From: Bacillota bacterium
GTDB taxonomy: Bacteria > Bacillota > UBA4882 > UBA10575
NCBI GenBank assembly: GCA_012735135.1
Contig: JAAYHY010000048.1
Location: 1 to 35,404 of the forward strand
Direction of reading: 5' to 3'
Length of the DNA: 35,404 nucleotides
In this document: piece after piece, positions 27,248 to 35,243 of the stretch
Layout of the letters: each line of letters starts with the position of its first letter
How positions within the stretch are numbered: position 1 is the stretch's first letter
Position numbers and translations under genes: made by a program
Notes under the pieces: model-generated
What the model saw: only the letters and a program-made list of their open reading frames with translations
The model's database searches: none
Told to the model about the DNA's origin: nothing

Positions 27248-27560
27248 GGCGGAGGTGGTGACCGGTGAGGAAAGACTGGGGGAAAAGATCACCGGAGTTT
27301 ACGTTTCCGACCTCTTAAGCGATGTGATGGGGCACGCCCGGGAAGGAGAAGTCTGGCTGACCATCCAAACCCATACCAATGTGGTGGCGGTAGCTTTATT
27401 ACTGAACTTAGCCGCCGTTGTGTTTACGGCCGGCGCCAAACCCGACGCTTTAACGGTGGAAAAAGCGAAAAAGGAGGGGACTGTTCTCCTTACTACTCAT
27501 TTAAGCACCTTTGAAACAGCTGGACGCCTCTACCTAAAGCAAAATGAAAAGGCCACTTAA
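27216..27560 (+). CDS. DRTGG domain-containing protein (second paralog)
   Basis: 114 aa; TGEERLGEKITGVYVSDLLSDVMGHAREGEVWLTIQTH; resembles 24997-25368. Confidence 0.8.
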   Translation: MTLKELAAGIEAEVVTGEERLGEKITGVYVSDLLSDVMGHAREGEVWLTIQTHTNVVAVALLLNLAAVVFTAGAKPDALTVEKAKKEGTVLLTTHLSTFETAGRLYLKQNEKAT

Positions 27561-28284
27561 AACCTATAACGCCGATCTTCACCTGCACACCGTCCTTTCA
27601 CCCTGTGGGGACGGGCAGATGGTGCCGGAACTGATCTTTTCCCAAGCCCTAAAAAATCAGGTTAAGGTACTGGCGATTACGGATCACAATTCCACGGGTA
27701 ATCTTCCGGCTTTTCTACGCTGCTGCCCACCGGAAATATGGGTAATCCCCGGGATGGAAGTCCAGACCAAAGAAGAAATTCATTTGATCTGTTTGTTTCC
27801 CGGCCTGGAACCGGCGATGGAGTGGGGGAGGACGGTCCGGGCGTTATTACCGCCTGTCAGGAACGAAAAGGGGTACTTTGGCCCCCAAATCATCCTGGAC
27901 GAAAGGGGAAAGATCAGCGGAGAGGAGGAACTTCTTCTCCTTAACTCCATTGGTCTGTCTCTGGAAGAGACCGTGGTTCAAGTCCGCAATTTAGGCGGGA
28001 TCATCTATCCGGCCCATATCGACCGACCGGCCTTTAGTATCAACTCACAAATCGGGTTTATCCCCGCCACTTTGGAGTTTAGAGTCCTGGAAATCTCAGC
28101 GCGCACTTCTTGGGAACAAACCAGTCGTCAGCATCCCGGCTACACGTTAGTCCAAGCCTCCGATGCCCATTATTTACCCCAAATTGGCGTGAAGACTTCC
28201 ACTTTACAAATGGCCGGTTTGGACTGGGACGAGTTGCTTTTAGCCTTAAACCGGCAGGAAGGGAGGGATGTGATCCTTCATTAA
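27544..28284 (+). CDS. PHP domain-containing protein (putative metal-dependent phosphoesterase)
   Basis: 246 aa; NADLHLHTVLSPCGDG, AITDHNSTGN, HIDRPAFS, SDAHYL. Confidence 0.9.
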   Translation: MKRPLKTYNADLHLHTVLSPCGDGQMVPELIFSQALKNQVKVLAITDHNSTGNLPAFLRCCPPEIWVIPGMEVQTKEEIHLICLFPGLEPAMEWGRTVRALLPPVRNEKGYFGPQIILDERGKISGEEELLLLNSIGLSLEETVVQVRNLGGIIYPAHIDRPAFSINSQIGFIPATLEFRVLEISARTSWEQTSRQHPGYTLVQASDAHYLPQIGVKTSTLQMAGLDWDELLLALNRQEGRDVILH

Positions 28285-28288
28285 CATT

Positions 28289-28346
28289 AATGTAATGTGG
28301 CAAATCCAGCTATTACATTGAATTTTTGTTAAAACAATGGTATTCT
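28289..28346 (+). promoter_or_regulatory. Putative operator and promoter of the hydC/nuoE gene
   Basis: Inverted repeat AATGTAAT-N15-ATTACATT (28289-28319) abutting TTGAAT (28318-28323)-17 bp-TATTCT (28341-28346). Confidence 0.6.
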
Positions 28347-28365
28347 AAAGCGTGGAGTAAGATCT

Positions 28366-28878
28366 ATGCTTGAGGAGGCAGTAAAGATGGCAGAAGCATG
28401 TTGCCATGGTATTTCGGACGAAAAATACCAGAAACTTGATGAGATCATTAACCAGTACAAAGGAAAGCCGGGTGGCTTAATTCCGGTTCTCCATCAAGCC
28501 CAATTAATCTTCGGTTACCTGCCGAAAGAAGTGCAGATCAGAGTAGCGGAAGGACTTGACATCCCGTTAAGTGAAGTCTATGGTGTGATTACTTTTTACT
28601 CTTTCTTCTCCCAAAAGCCAAGGGGAAAATATACCATTGGCGTTTGTTTAGGGACGGCTTGCTATGTGAAGGGAGCAGCCGAAATTGTTGAAGCGCTGGA
28701 GGAAAATCTGGGCATTAAAGTCGGAGACACAACCGAGAATGGAGAGTTTTCCTTAATGGTCACCCGTTGTTTGGGCGCCTGTGGGCTGGCTCCGGTCTTA
28801 ACGATTGGTGAAGATGTGTATGGACGTTTAACTCCTGATAAAATTCCGGAGATCATCAAAGCTTACGAGAATCGGTAA
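28366..28878 (+). CDS. NADH-dependent hydrogenase/NuoE-like [2Fe-2S] subunit (HydC/HndA type)
   Basis: 170 aa; GLIPVLHQAQLIFGYLPKEVQ; CLGTACYVKGA and CLGACGLAPV cluster ligands. Confidence 0.95.
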   Translation: MLEEAVKMAEACCHGISDEKYQKLDEIINQYKGKPGGLIPVLHQAQLIFGYLPKEVQIRVAEGLDIPLSEVYGVITFYSFFSQKPRGKYTIGVCLGTACYVKGAAEIVEALEENLGIKVGDTTENGEFSLMVTRCLGACGLAPVLTIGEDVYGRLTPDKIPEIIKAYENR

Positions 28879-28928
28879 TATCCGCAAAAAAGGAAAAACG
28901 TTTTTTTATTTTCCCCTCCTTGTGATTT

Positions 28929-29498
28929 TTGGATCAAAGTCCGGTGATCGTTTTGAAAGACCTTTCCTTACACCTTTTGGATCTAGCTCAAAATTCATTA
29001 CGGGCGGGAGCTACTTTAATCGGTTTTTTCCTTGACGAACGCATCGAGGAAAACCTCTTGGTTGTCGAGATCAAAGATAACGGCAGAGGAATGACCCCCG
29101 AAGAAGTTGCGCAAGTAATGGATCCCTTTTTCACGACCCGGACGACCCGAAGAGTAGGTTTGGGTGTGCCGCTCTTTGCCGCCGCCGCCCAGCGCTGTGG
29201 CGGCGAATTAACGATCCGGTCCACACTAAATCAAGGAACACATCTAACTGCCCGTTTCCTTTTAAACCATTGGGACAAGCCTCCCCTGGGTGATATGGCC
29301 GGAACGTTAATCACTTTAATCGCCGGCCATCCCGGTACGGATTTCGTCTATCAGCACCGGAGGGGAAAAGTCCGGTATTATTTTGATACCAGAAAAATTA
29401 AAGAACAATTAAAAGATGTTCCGATTTGTAACCCAACGATTTTAACTTATTTAGAAGAAGAGATCCGGACAGGTTTAGCTCAGATCGAGAACTTATAA
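28929..29498 (+). CDS. Stand-alone histidine-kinase-like ATPase
   Basis: 189 aa; DLAQNSLRAGA (N box), IKDNGRGM, TTRRVGLGVPLFAAAAQ; no sensor or His-phosphotransfer domain; TTG start. Confidence 0.85.
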   Translation: MDQSPVIVLKDLSLHLLDLAQNSLRAGATLIGFFLDERIEENLLVVEIKDNGRGMTPEEVAQVMDPFFTTRTTRRVGLGVPLFAAAAQRCGGELTIRSTLNQGTHLTARFLLNHWDKPPLGDMAGTLITLIAGHPGTDFVYQHRRGKVRYYFDTRKIKEQLKDVPICNPTILTYLEEEIRTGLAQIENL

Positions 29499-29534
29499 AA
29501 CTAATTAAGCAATAAAGGAAGAAGGGAAGGAATT

Positions 29535-31328
29535 ATGAACCTTTATCGTGCTCATGTTTTAATATGCGGCGGCGCCGGTTGCCTTTCGTCGGGCTGTAAA
29601 GCAGTCCAGGAAAAATTTATTGCCGAATTAAAAGCGCACAACTTGGAAAATGAAGTCAAGATGGTGGAAACCGGGTGTATTGGCACCTGTGATCTGGGAC
29701 CGGTCATTGTGATCTATCCGGAAGGCGTTTTTTACAAAAAAGTCGCTCCGGAAGATGTTCAAGAAATTATCGAAGAACACCTGATTAAAGGAAGGTACGT
29801 CACCCGTTTATTATATGAACGGCCAGTTTCCGGCGAACAGATCCCCTTTTATAATGAGATCGATTTCTTCCGGAAACAACAGCGGATTGCCTTACGGAAC
29901 GTCGGGATCATCAATCCCGAAGTGATTGAGGAATATATTGCCCGGGACGGCTATTTGGCCCTGGGCAAAGTGCTCACGCAGTACACGCCCGAACAAGTCA
30001 TCCAAGAAATTAAAGACTCCGGTTTACGGGGGAGGGGAGGAGCCGGCTTTCCGACCGGTTTGAAATGGGAGTTTACCAGAAAAGCCCCCGGCGATCAGAA
30101 ATATGTGATCTGTAACGCCGACGAGGGGGACCCCGGCGCTTTCATGGACCGGAGTGTTCTGGAAGGTGACCCCCACTCCGTAATCGAGGCGATGACCATC
30201 GCCGGTTATGCTGTTGGCGCCAACCAAGGCTATGTTTACGTCCGGGCGGAGTACCCCTTAGCCGTGCAAAGGTTGGAGGACGCGATCAAAAAAGCCCGTG
30301 AATTCGGGATGTTGGGTGAGAATATTTTGGGAACCAGTTTCTCCTTTGATCTGGAGATCCGGGTCGGGGCCGGTGCCTTTGTCTGTGGTGAGGAAACAGC
30401 CCTCTTGGCCTCCATCGAAGGGAAGCGGGGAGAACCCCGTCCCAAGCCGCCTTTCCCAGCCTCCCACGGGTTATGGGGCAAACCAACTTTAATCAATAAT
30501 GTGGAGACCTACGCCAATATCCCCGTCATTATCAACCGGGGCGCCGACTGGTTTAAACAGTTCGGGACGGAAAAAAGCAAAGGCACAAAGGTCTTTGCCT
30601 TAGCCGGAAAAGTGAATAACACCGGTCTGGTCGAAGTGCCGATGGGCACTACTTTGCGCGAAGTCATCTTTGAGTTGGGCGGTGGTATTCCCAACCATAA
30701 ACGGTTTAAAGCAGCCCAAACCGGTGGTCCCTCCGGCGGTTGCCTGACCGAAAAAGACCTGGATCGCCCAATGGATTACGAGTCGTTAGTAGCGGCCGGT
30801 TCGATGATGGGGTCCGGTGGCTTAATCGTCATGGACGAAGATAACTGTATGGTGGATGTCGCCCGCTTCTTCCTGGAGTTCACCCAGGATGAATCTTGCG
30901 GAAAATGTACCCCGTGCCGGATCGGAACCAAAAGAATGTTGGAGATTTTGATCAAAATCACCCAAGGTAAAGGCGAAGAGCGGGATCTGGAGATCTTGGA
31001 GGAATTGGCCACTACCATTAAAGCCACCGCCCTTTGCGGATTGGGTCAATCGGCGCCAAATCCGGTCCTGAGCACCATCCGGAATTTCCGGGATGAATAT
31101 TTGGCCCACATCAGGGAGAAAAGGTGCCCCGCCAAAGTCTGCCGGGCCTTGTTGCAATACACAATTATCAGCGAATTGTGTAAAGGGTGCGGCTTGTGCG
31201 CGCGTAACTGTCCGGAGAAAGCCATCAGCGGTGAACCGAAGAAACCTTACACCATTGACCAGGAAAAATGTATCAAGTGCGGTAATTGTCTGGATAAATG
31301 TCCCTTTAACGCAATTGAGCTTAAGTAA
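29535..31328 (+). CDS. NADH-binding NuoF-like subunit (HydB/HndC type)
   Basis: 597 aa; thioredoxin-like 2Fe-2S N-terminus, GRGGAGFPTGLKWEF, ADEGDPGAFMDR, SCGKCTPCRIGTKR, C-terminal 2x[4Fe-4S]. Confidence 0.97.
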   Translation: MNLYRAHVLICGGAGCLSSGCKAVQEKFIAELKAHNLENEVKMVETGCIGTCDLGPVIVIYPEGVFYKKVAPEDVQEIIEEHLIKGRYVTRLLYERPVSGEQIPFYNEIDFFRKQQRIALRNVGIINPEVIEEYIARDGYLALGKVLTQYTPEQVIQEIKDSGLRGRGGAGFPTGLKWEFTRKAPGDQKYVICNADEGDPGAFMDRSVLEGDPHSVIEAMTIAGYAVGANQGYVYVRAEYPLAVQRLEDAIKKAREFGMLGENILGTSFSFDLEIRVGAGAFVCGEETALLASIEGKRGEPRPKPPFPASHGLWGKPTLINNVETYANIPVIINRGADWFKQFGTEKSKGTKVFALAGKVNNTGLVEVPMGTTLREVIFELGGGIPNHKRFKAAQTGGPSGGCLTEKDLDRPMDYESLVAAGSMMGSGGLIVMDEDNCMVDVARFFLEFTQDESCGKCTPCRIGTKRMLEILIKITQGKGEERDLEILEELATTIKATALCGLGQSAPNPVLSTIRNFRDEYLAHIREKRCPAKVCRALLQYTIISELCKGCGLCARNCPEKAISGEPKKPYTIDQEKCIKCGNCLDKCPFNAIELK

Positions 31329-31456
31329 TAGCGGGTAAAAGCGGCTAATTAAATTTTCCTCCTTCACCACCTCGCCTTTTTGTTCATATCATGTACCAGA
31401 AGAAATTCGTCCTTGGCAATTATTTTCTATGGCGGAATGGAGAGGAGGAAGGGCAG

Positions 31457-31711
31457 ATGGCCCAATTACCGAGTACGCATCGACCCAATCTCCTTGATCA
31501 GTTGAGCCCCAGAGAGCGGGAGATCCTGCCTTTAGTGGCTCAAGGAAAGGATAATCGCGAGATTGGTAGGATCTTATTCATCAGCGAAAAAACGGCGAAA
31601 AATTATGTCACCAGTATCCGGAAGAAATTAGGACTGAAAAACCGTACCCAGATTGCCCTCTTTGCGCTTAAAGAGGGGATCATTAATCTTGATGACACTT
31701 TAGTCAATTAG
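31457..31711 (+). CDS. Stand-alone LuxR/GerE-type HTH regulator
   Basis: 84 aa from ATG 31457 (after GAGGAGGAAGGGCAG): LSPREREILPLVAQGKDNREIGRILFISEKTAKNYVTSIRKKLGLKNRTQ. Confidence 0.88.
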   Translation: MAQLPSTHRPNLLDQLSPREREILPLVAQGKDNREIGRILFISEKTAKNYVTSIRKKLGLKNRTQIALFALKEGIINLDDTLVN

Positions 31712-31750
31712 TTTATTACCCCATAAAGATAATCTTTGTGAACTGTAGGG

Positions 31751-31785
31751 ATGCAGTCTTGACTTACCAAGGCTGCATTTTTTTA
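31751..31785 (+). terminator. Rho-independent terminator after the LuxR-type gene
   Basis: ATGCAGTCTTG-ACTTAC-CAAGGCTGCAT then a T tract. Confidence 0.8.
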
Positions 31786-31961
31786 CATAAAGGATTAGGA
31801 CCTAAGACCACGAAAATATTAAGCACCGAAGTGGTTGCGGTCTATGGTATACCTGATGGTAGAGGAGGCGAAAAAGCGGACAACCACCGGTTGGACGGAG
31901 GGAAGAACAAACCAACCGTTGCAGCACCGACGAAAAGGGCAGTCTGAAGGGAGAAGATTCG

Positions 31962-32726
31962 ATGCGGATACGCGCCCGATTCGTTAGTAGTCTCATTCTA
32001 GCATTTGCCCTCATCTTTTTGGTACTGCTTCCAGCACTGGCTGCCACCTACTATGTGACTTATGGGTCCTCACCCTATTATACGCCACCAACTGGTGGTT
32101 ACTCTTCCGGGAGTGGAAGTACGTATCAATACAACTCGGGGAGCTACTCAACGAAATATAATTCGAACTACTCCACGCAGTACTATTATTACACCAGCCA
32201 ATACAACAATGGATCAAGTTATTATGTGCCTCCGAAAACAAGTACTCCGGCTCCGAGCAATCCGAAGCCAAGCAACCCTGCTCCGAGTAACCCAACACCG
32301 TCGGAGCCCCAACCGACCAACCCGACGACCCCAAGTAAAGGGTTGACCACTATGGAGCAGAAGATGGTAACCTTAGTCAACCAGGAACGGGTCAAGGCTG
32401 GTTTACAAGAGTTAAAAGTGGACAACACCCTGGTACAGTTGGCCAGAATGAAAAGCCAAGATATGATCGACAAGAACTATTTTGGCCACACGTCACCGAC
32501 TTACGGTTCGCCTTTTGACATGATGAAAAAAGCCGGTGTCAGTTACTATACGGCCGGTGAAAACCTGGCCGGCGCCGGTTCAGTCGAATCGGCCCACGCC
32601 AGTCTTATGGCCAGCTCCGGCCATCGCGCAAATATTCTCAATGCCCGGTATAACCATTTTGGCGTTGGGATTGCGGTAGGTGGCCCTTATGGGAATATGT
32701 TCACCCAGTTATTTATCGGAAGATAA
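31962..32726 (+). CDS. Secreted CAP/SCP-like (YkwD-type) protein with Ser/Tyr- and Pro-rich linker
   Basis: Signal peptide; YYYTSQYNNGSSYYV and APSNPKPSNPAPSNPTPSEP linker; CAP domain VNQERVKAGLQELKVD...NYFGHTSPTYGSPFDMM...GENLAGAGSVESAHASLMASSGHRANILNARYNHFGVGIA. Confidence 0.92.
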   Translation: MRIRARFVSSLILAFALIFLVLLPALAATYYVTYGSSPYYTPPTGGYSSGSGSTYQYNSGSYSTKYNSNYSTQYYYYTSQYNNGSSYYVPPKTSTPAPSNPKPSNPAPSNPTPSEPQPTNPTTPSKGLTTMEQKMVTLVNQERVKAGLQELKVDNTLVQLARMKSQDMIDKNYFGHTSPTYGSPFDMMKKAGVSYYTAGENLAGAGSVESAHASLMASSGHRANILNARYNHFGVGIAVGGPYGNMFTQLFIGR

Positions 32727-32748
32727 AAATCTAAATTCTGCCTTTTCT

Positions 32749-32772
32749 CGGAAAAGCTGCACCGCTTTTCCG
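32749..32772 (+). other. Hairpin after the CAP gene
   Basis: CGGAAAAGC-TGCACC-GCTTTTCCG, perfect 9-bp stem. Confidence 0.6.
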
Positions 32773-32778
32773 CAACAC

Positions 32779-32805
32779 AAAAGCCTGCTTATAAAGCAGG
32801 CTTTT
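32779..32805. terminator. Probable bidirectional terminator between the CAP gene and convergent lexA
   Basis: AAAAGCCTGCTT-ATA-AAGCAGGCTTTT. Confidence 0.75.
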
Positions 32806-32913
32806 GCGCTTTATTGATAAATTTATCCGTTTTGCGGCTGGGCTTATGTTTTTACTCCATGTCACATAACCCGGGGAGGATCACGCAACAGGACATTATC
32901 CAAAATCGAAACT

Positions 32914-33534
32914 TTAAAACTTACGGATCAACCCGATCACTTTCCCTAGAACCGAAAGGTGTTCAGCATAAATCGGGTTGTAAACCGGGTTCTCCGGCTG
33001 GAGCCGGTAACGGCCTGCCTCCCGGAAAAACCGTTTGACCGTGGCCTCGCCATTATCAAGAAGGGCCACCACAATCTCGCCGTTATTGGCGGTGGAAGTT
33101 TTATGGACCACCACCAGATCCCGGTCAAAAATCCCGGCGTTAATCATACTGTCCCCTTTAACCTTTAAAATAAAGAGATCCCGGTGGGAAGTGAAATCTT
33201 TAGGCAAAGGATAATACTCTTCAATATTCTCTACCGCCAAGATCGGTTCACCGGCGGTCACCCGGCCGACCACCGGAACCGGTATAATCTCCGGGGAGAA
33301 AAGTTCGGTGGCTTCCGGGAAAGGTTTTAAGATCTCAATGGCCCGGGGTTTCGTAGGATCGCGCCGAATATAACCTAGTTGCTGCAGTTTCTCTAAATGG
33401 GCATGCACCGAAGAACTGGAACTTAAACCGACCGCTTCTCCGATCTCCCGGACCGATGGGGGATAACCTTTTATTTGGGTTTCCTTAATAATATACTCTA
33501 AAATTTCTTGCTGCCGCGGGTTAAGATCCTCCAT
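32914..33534 (-). CDS. lexA: LexA repressor
   Basis: 206 aa from ATG 33534 (SD GGAGGG); Ala-Gly cleavage site GRVTAGEP, catalytic Ser GDSMINAG and Lys in GEATVKRFF. Confidence 0.97.
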   Translation of the reverse strand: MEDLNPRQQEILEYIIKETQIKGYPPSVREIGEAVGLSSSSSVHAHLEKLQQLGYIRRDPTKPRAIEILKPFPEATELFSPEIIPVPVVGRVTAGEPILAVENIEEYYPLPKDFTSHRDLFILKVKGDSMINAGIFDRDLVVVHKTSTANNGEIVVALLDNGEATVKRFFREAGRYRLQPENPVYNPIYAEHLSVLGKVIGLIRKF

Positions 33535-33639
33535 CCAGATCCCTCCTTCAGACAAATCAGGCATCTTTGGCAAGTTACCGCATATAAATGGTAAAGACTA
33601 AATTCCTGGTTCAAGTATACCATAACTTAAATTTGAATG

Positions 33640-33653
33640 CAAACAATTGTTCG
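33640..33653. promoter_or_regulatory. LexA (DinR-type) box 1
   Basis: CGAACAATTGTTTG on the minus strand. Confidence 0.85.
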
Positions 33654-33658
33654 ATCGC

Positions 33659-33687
33659 TTGACACAAACATATGTTCGTGTTAAAAT
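33659..33687 (+). promoter_or_regulatory. Putative sigma-A-type promoter of the yneA-like gene
   Basis: TTGACA (33659-33664)-17 bp-TAAAAT (33682-33687). Confidence 0.75.
33665..33678. promoter_or_regulatory. LexA (DinR-type) box 2
   Basis: CGAACATATGTTTG on the minus strand, inside the promoter spacer. Confidence 0.85.
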
Positions 33688-33701
33688 TAATTCAACAATA
33701 G

Positions 33702-33715
33702 CGAACAGGTGTTTG
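33702..33715. promoter_or_regulatory. LexA (DinR-type) box 3
   Basis: CGAACAGGTGTTTG on the plus strand. Confidence 0.8.
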
Positions 33716-33728
33716 TCCGAATGGGGGA

Positions 33729-34091
33729 ATGAGCGTGAGCACCACCGAGTTTAAAACAAACGGCCCTGGATTAGCAACGGTCAAATACATTCGTCTAAAA
33801 AAGCGCTGGCGTTGGAATCCACAGAAAGGTTTGGCTCATTTAGTGTTGTTCCTATTTATCCTCTTTTTTGCGCTGATCTTTTTTTACTATAGCGCCGGAA
33901 AAAGCCAGGGACAAGCCCCAGCCCGGGAAGTGACAGTCGAGAAGGGGGATACTTTATGGGAGATCGCCCTCCGTTACTATCCCCACACGGACCCACGAAA
34001 GCCCGTGGCCGCAATTAAAAACCTGAATAACCTTAAAACCTCGGTAATTTATGCCGGTCAAAAACTAAGATTACCTGAAGGTCTTGAATGA
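33729..34091 (+). CDS. TM + LysM protein, YneA-like SOS division inhibitor candidate
   Basis: 120 aa; one TM, LysM (VTVEKGDTLWEIALRYYPHTDPRKPVAAIKNLNNL...IYAGQKLRLP); divergent from lexA with LexA boxes between. Confidence 0.8.
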   Translation: MSVSTTEFKTNGPGLATVKYIRLKKRWRWNPQKGLAHLVLFLFILFFALIFFYYSAGKSQGQAPAREVTVEKGDTLWEIALRYYPHTDPRKPVAAIKNLNNLKTSVIYAGQKLRLPEGLE

Positions 34092-34171
34092 GCGAGGTTC
34101 GGGATGAATAAAAGCGCCCACAAGGCTTCCCCCTCGTGGACAGTAATGTTCCGTGTTTTATTATAAGTACA

Positions 34172-34778
34172 CTATTTCCTATTTGTAGATTGGTCCTCAC
34201 TAATGAGATCAAATAAACCCGGGATCTTTTCAATATCTTGCGCGCCAGAGACTTCTGAATCGGCGACTTTAACCAGGGTGATTATCTTTTCTTCATCATA
34301 ATTTTCATCTTTAAATCTAAGGTTCATTTTACCCTCATTTATATTAAAGGTCATCTGTTCTTCCTGACCTAAAATCATAAGTTTATTACCATCAATACTG
34401 TATAAATCATGACGGGACTTAATTAAAAGCCCTTCTGAAAATATTTCATTCTGATTTAATAACATCCTTTATTTCATCGGTTAAATCTCCTGCAATACTA
34501 AGGTGAAGTATTGTCGTCCTGATATTATTCCTAAATTGATAATACCGCTCTTCCATTAGATAAACATTTTTGTCTTTATATTTTTCCGGGTAGATTTTAT
34601 GAGGGAATTTGTAACTTTCTTCCTCGACGGGTAATCCCTTTACTTTATATACTTGCTCTTTAAACTGCCAAGTGCCTTCAAGAGGATCAGGAGTAGTCTT
34701 TTTACCACATCCGGTAAAAAGGACGACGACCATAACAAAGATTAAAGAAAAAATGAAAACTTTTTGGCCCTTTCTCAA
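34172..34778 (-). pseudogene. Lipoprotein gene split by probable frameshift (ORFs 34446-34778 and 34172-34465)
   Basis: ORF 1 has lipobox VVLFTGCGKK; ORF 2 starts inside the end of ORF 1 in another frame and continues as a beta-rich sequence. Confidence 0.55.
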
Positions 34779-35061
34779 TCCCCTTCCTCAAAAACAAGCC
34801 TTGTTTATCAGCGATGCGATTTGCGGGAACAATTGTAACCTAAACTCTTTTTTGCATATTCTCCCTGTTTCCAATTTTTCCTGCCTTTGTATGAACTTCA
34901 ACAACCATGTTCAATAACATCTACATTCTAGACTCTGCTGTAGCATAGGGAAAAGGAAAAGAGCACAACAAATCAGAGAACTGAAAGATCAATCTTATAA
35001 TATCCAAAGAGGGGAGAGGGGTAAAATACTTTATGAGCATGTCTTGGATTATTAATGAAAA

Positions 35062-35091
35062 GCGCCTCACAGGTTGTCACCCGTGAGACGC
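35062..35091. repeat. Imperfect inverted repeat (hairpin) in intergenic region
   Basis: GCGCCTCAC ... GTGAGACGC, one mismatch. Confidence 0.6.
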
Positions 35092-35243
35092 GATGTTCGG
35101 CTAATAATTAGTGGACTTGAAAGATTACTGATAAAAGCTAATTTGAGGTTTATTCATCATCTTGTTCGAGTGTGTAAAATAATTAGTGCTTTTAGCCTTT
35201 CTGATAAAAATCAAGTATAATCAAAAAGAAAGGCGGAAGTCAC

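Noticed and set aside
28324-28340. TTGTTAAAACAA as a Rex operator
   Set aside because: Arms too short and central spacing does not fit TTGTTAA-N4-TTAACAA.
30822-31370. 182-aa minus-strand ORF
   Set aside because: Antisense to the well-supported NuoF-like gene; composition is a frame artefact.
31738-31947. 69-aa plus-strand ORF before the CAP gene
   Set aside because: Begins within a terminator hairpin, no SD, no domain; more likely non-coding leader.
31786-31961. Possible c-di-GMP or c-di-AMP riboswitch
   Set aside because: Expected conserved core motifs (such as GGCAAACC or GGGACGCAAAG) not found by eye.
32229-32340. Repeat-like PSNP units as CRISPR or other DNA repeat
   Set aside because: Short Pro/Ser-rich protein linker in a CDS, no spacer structure.
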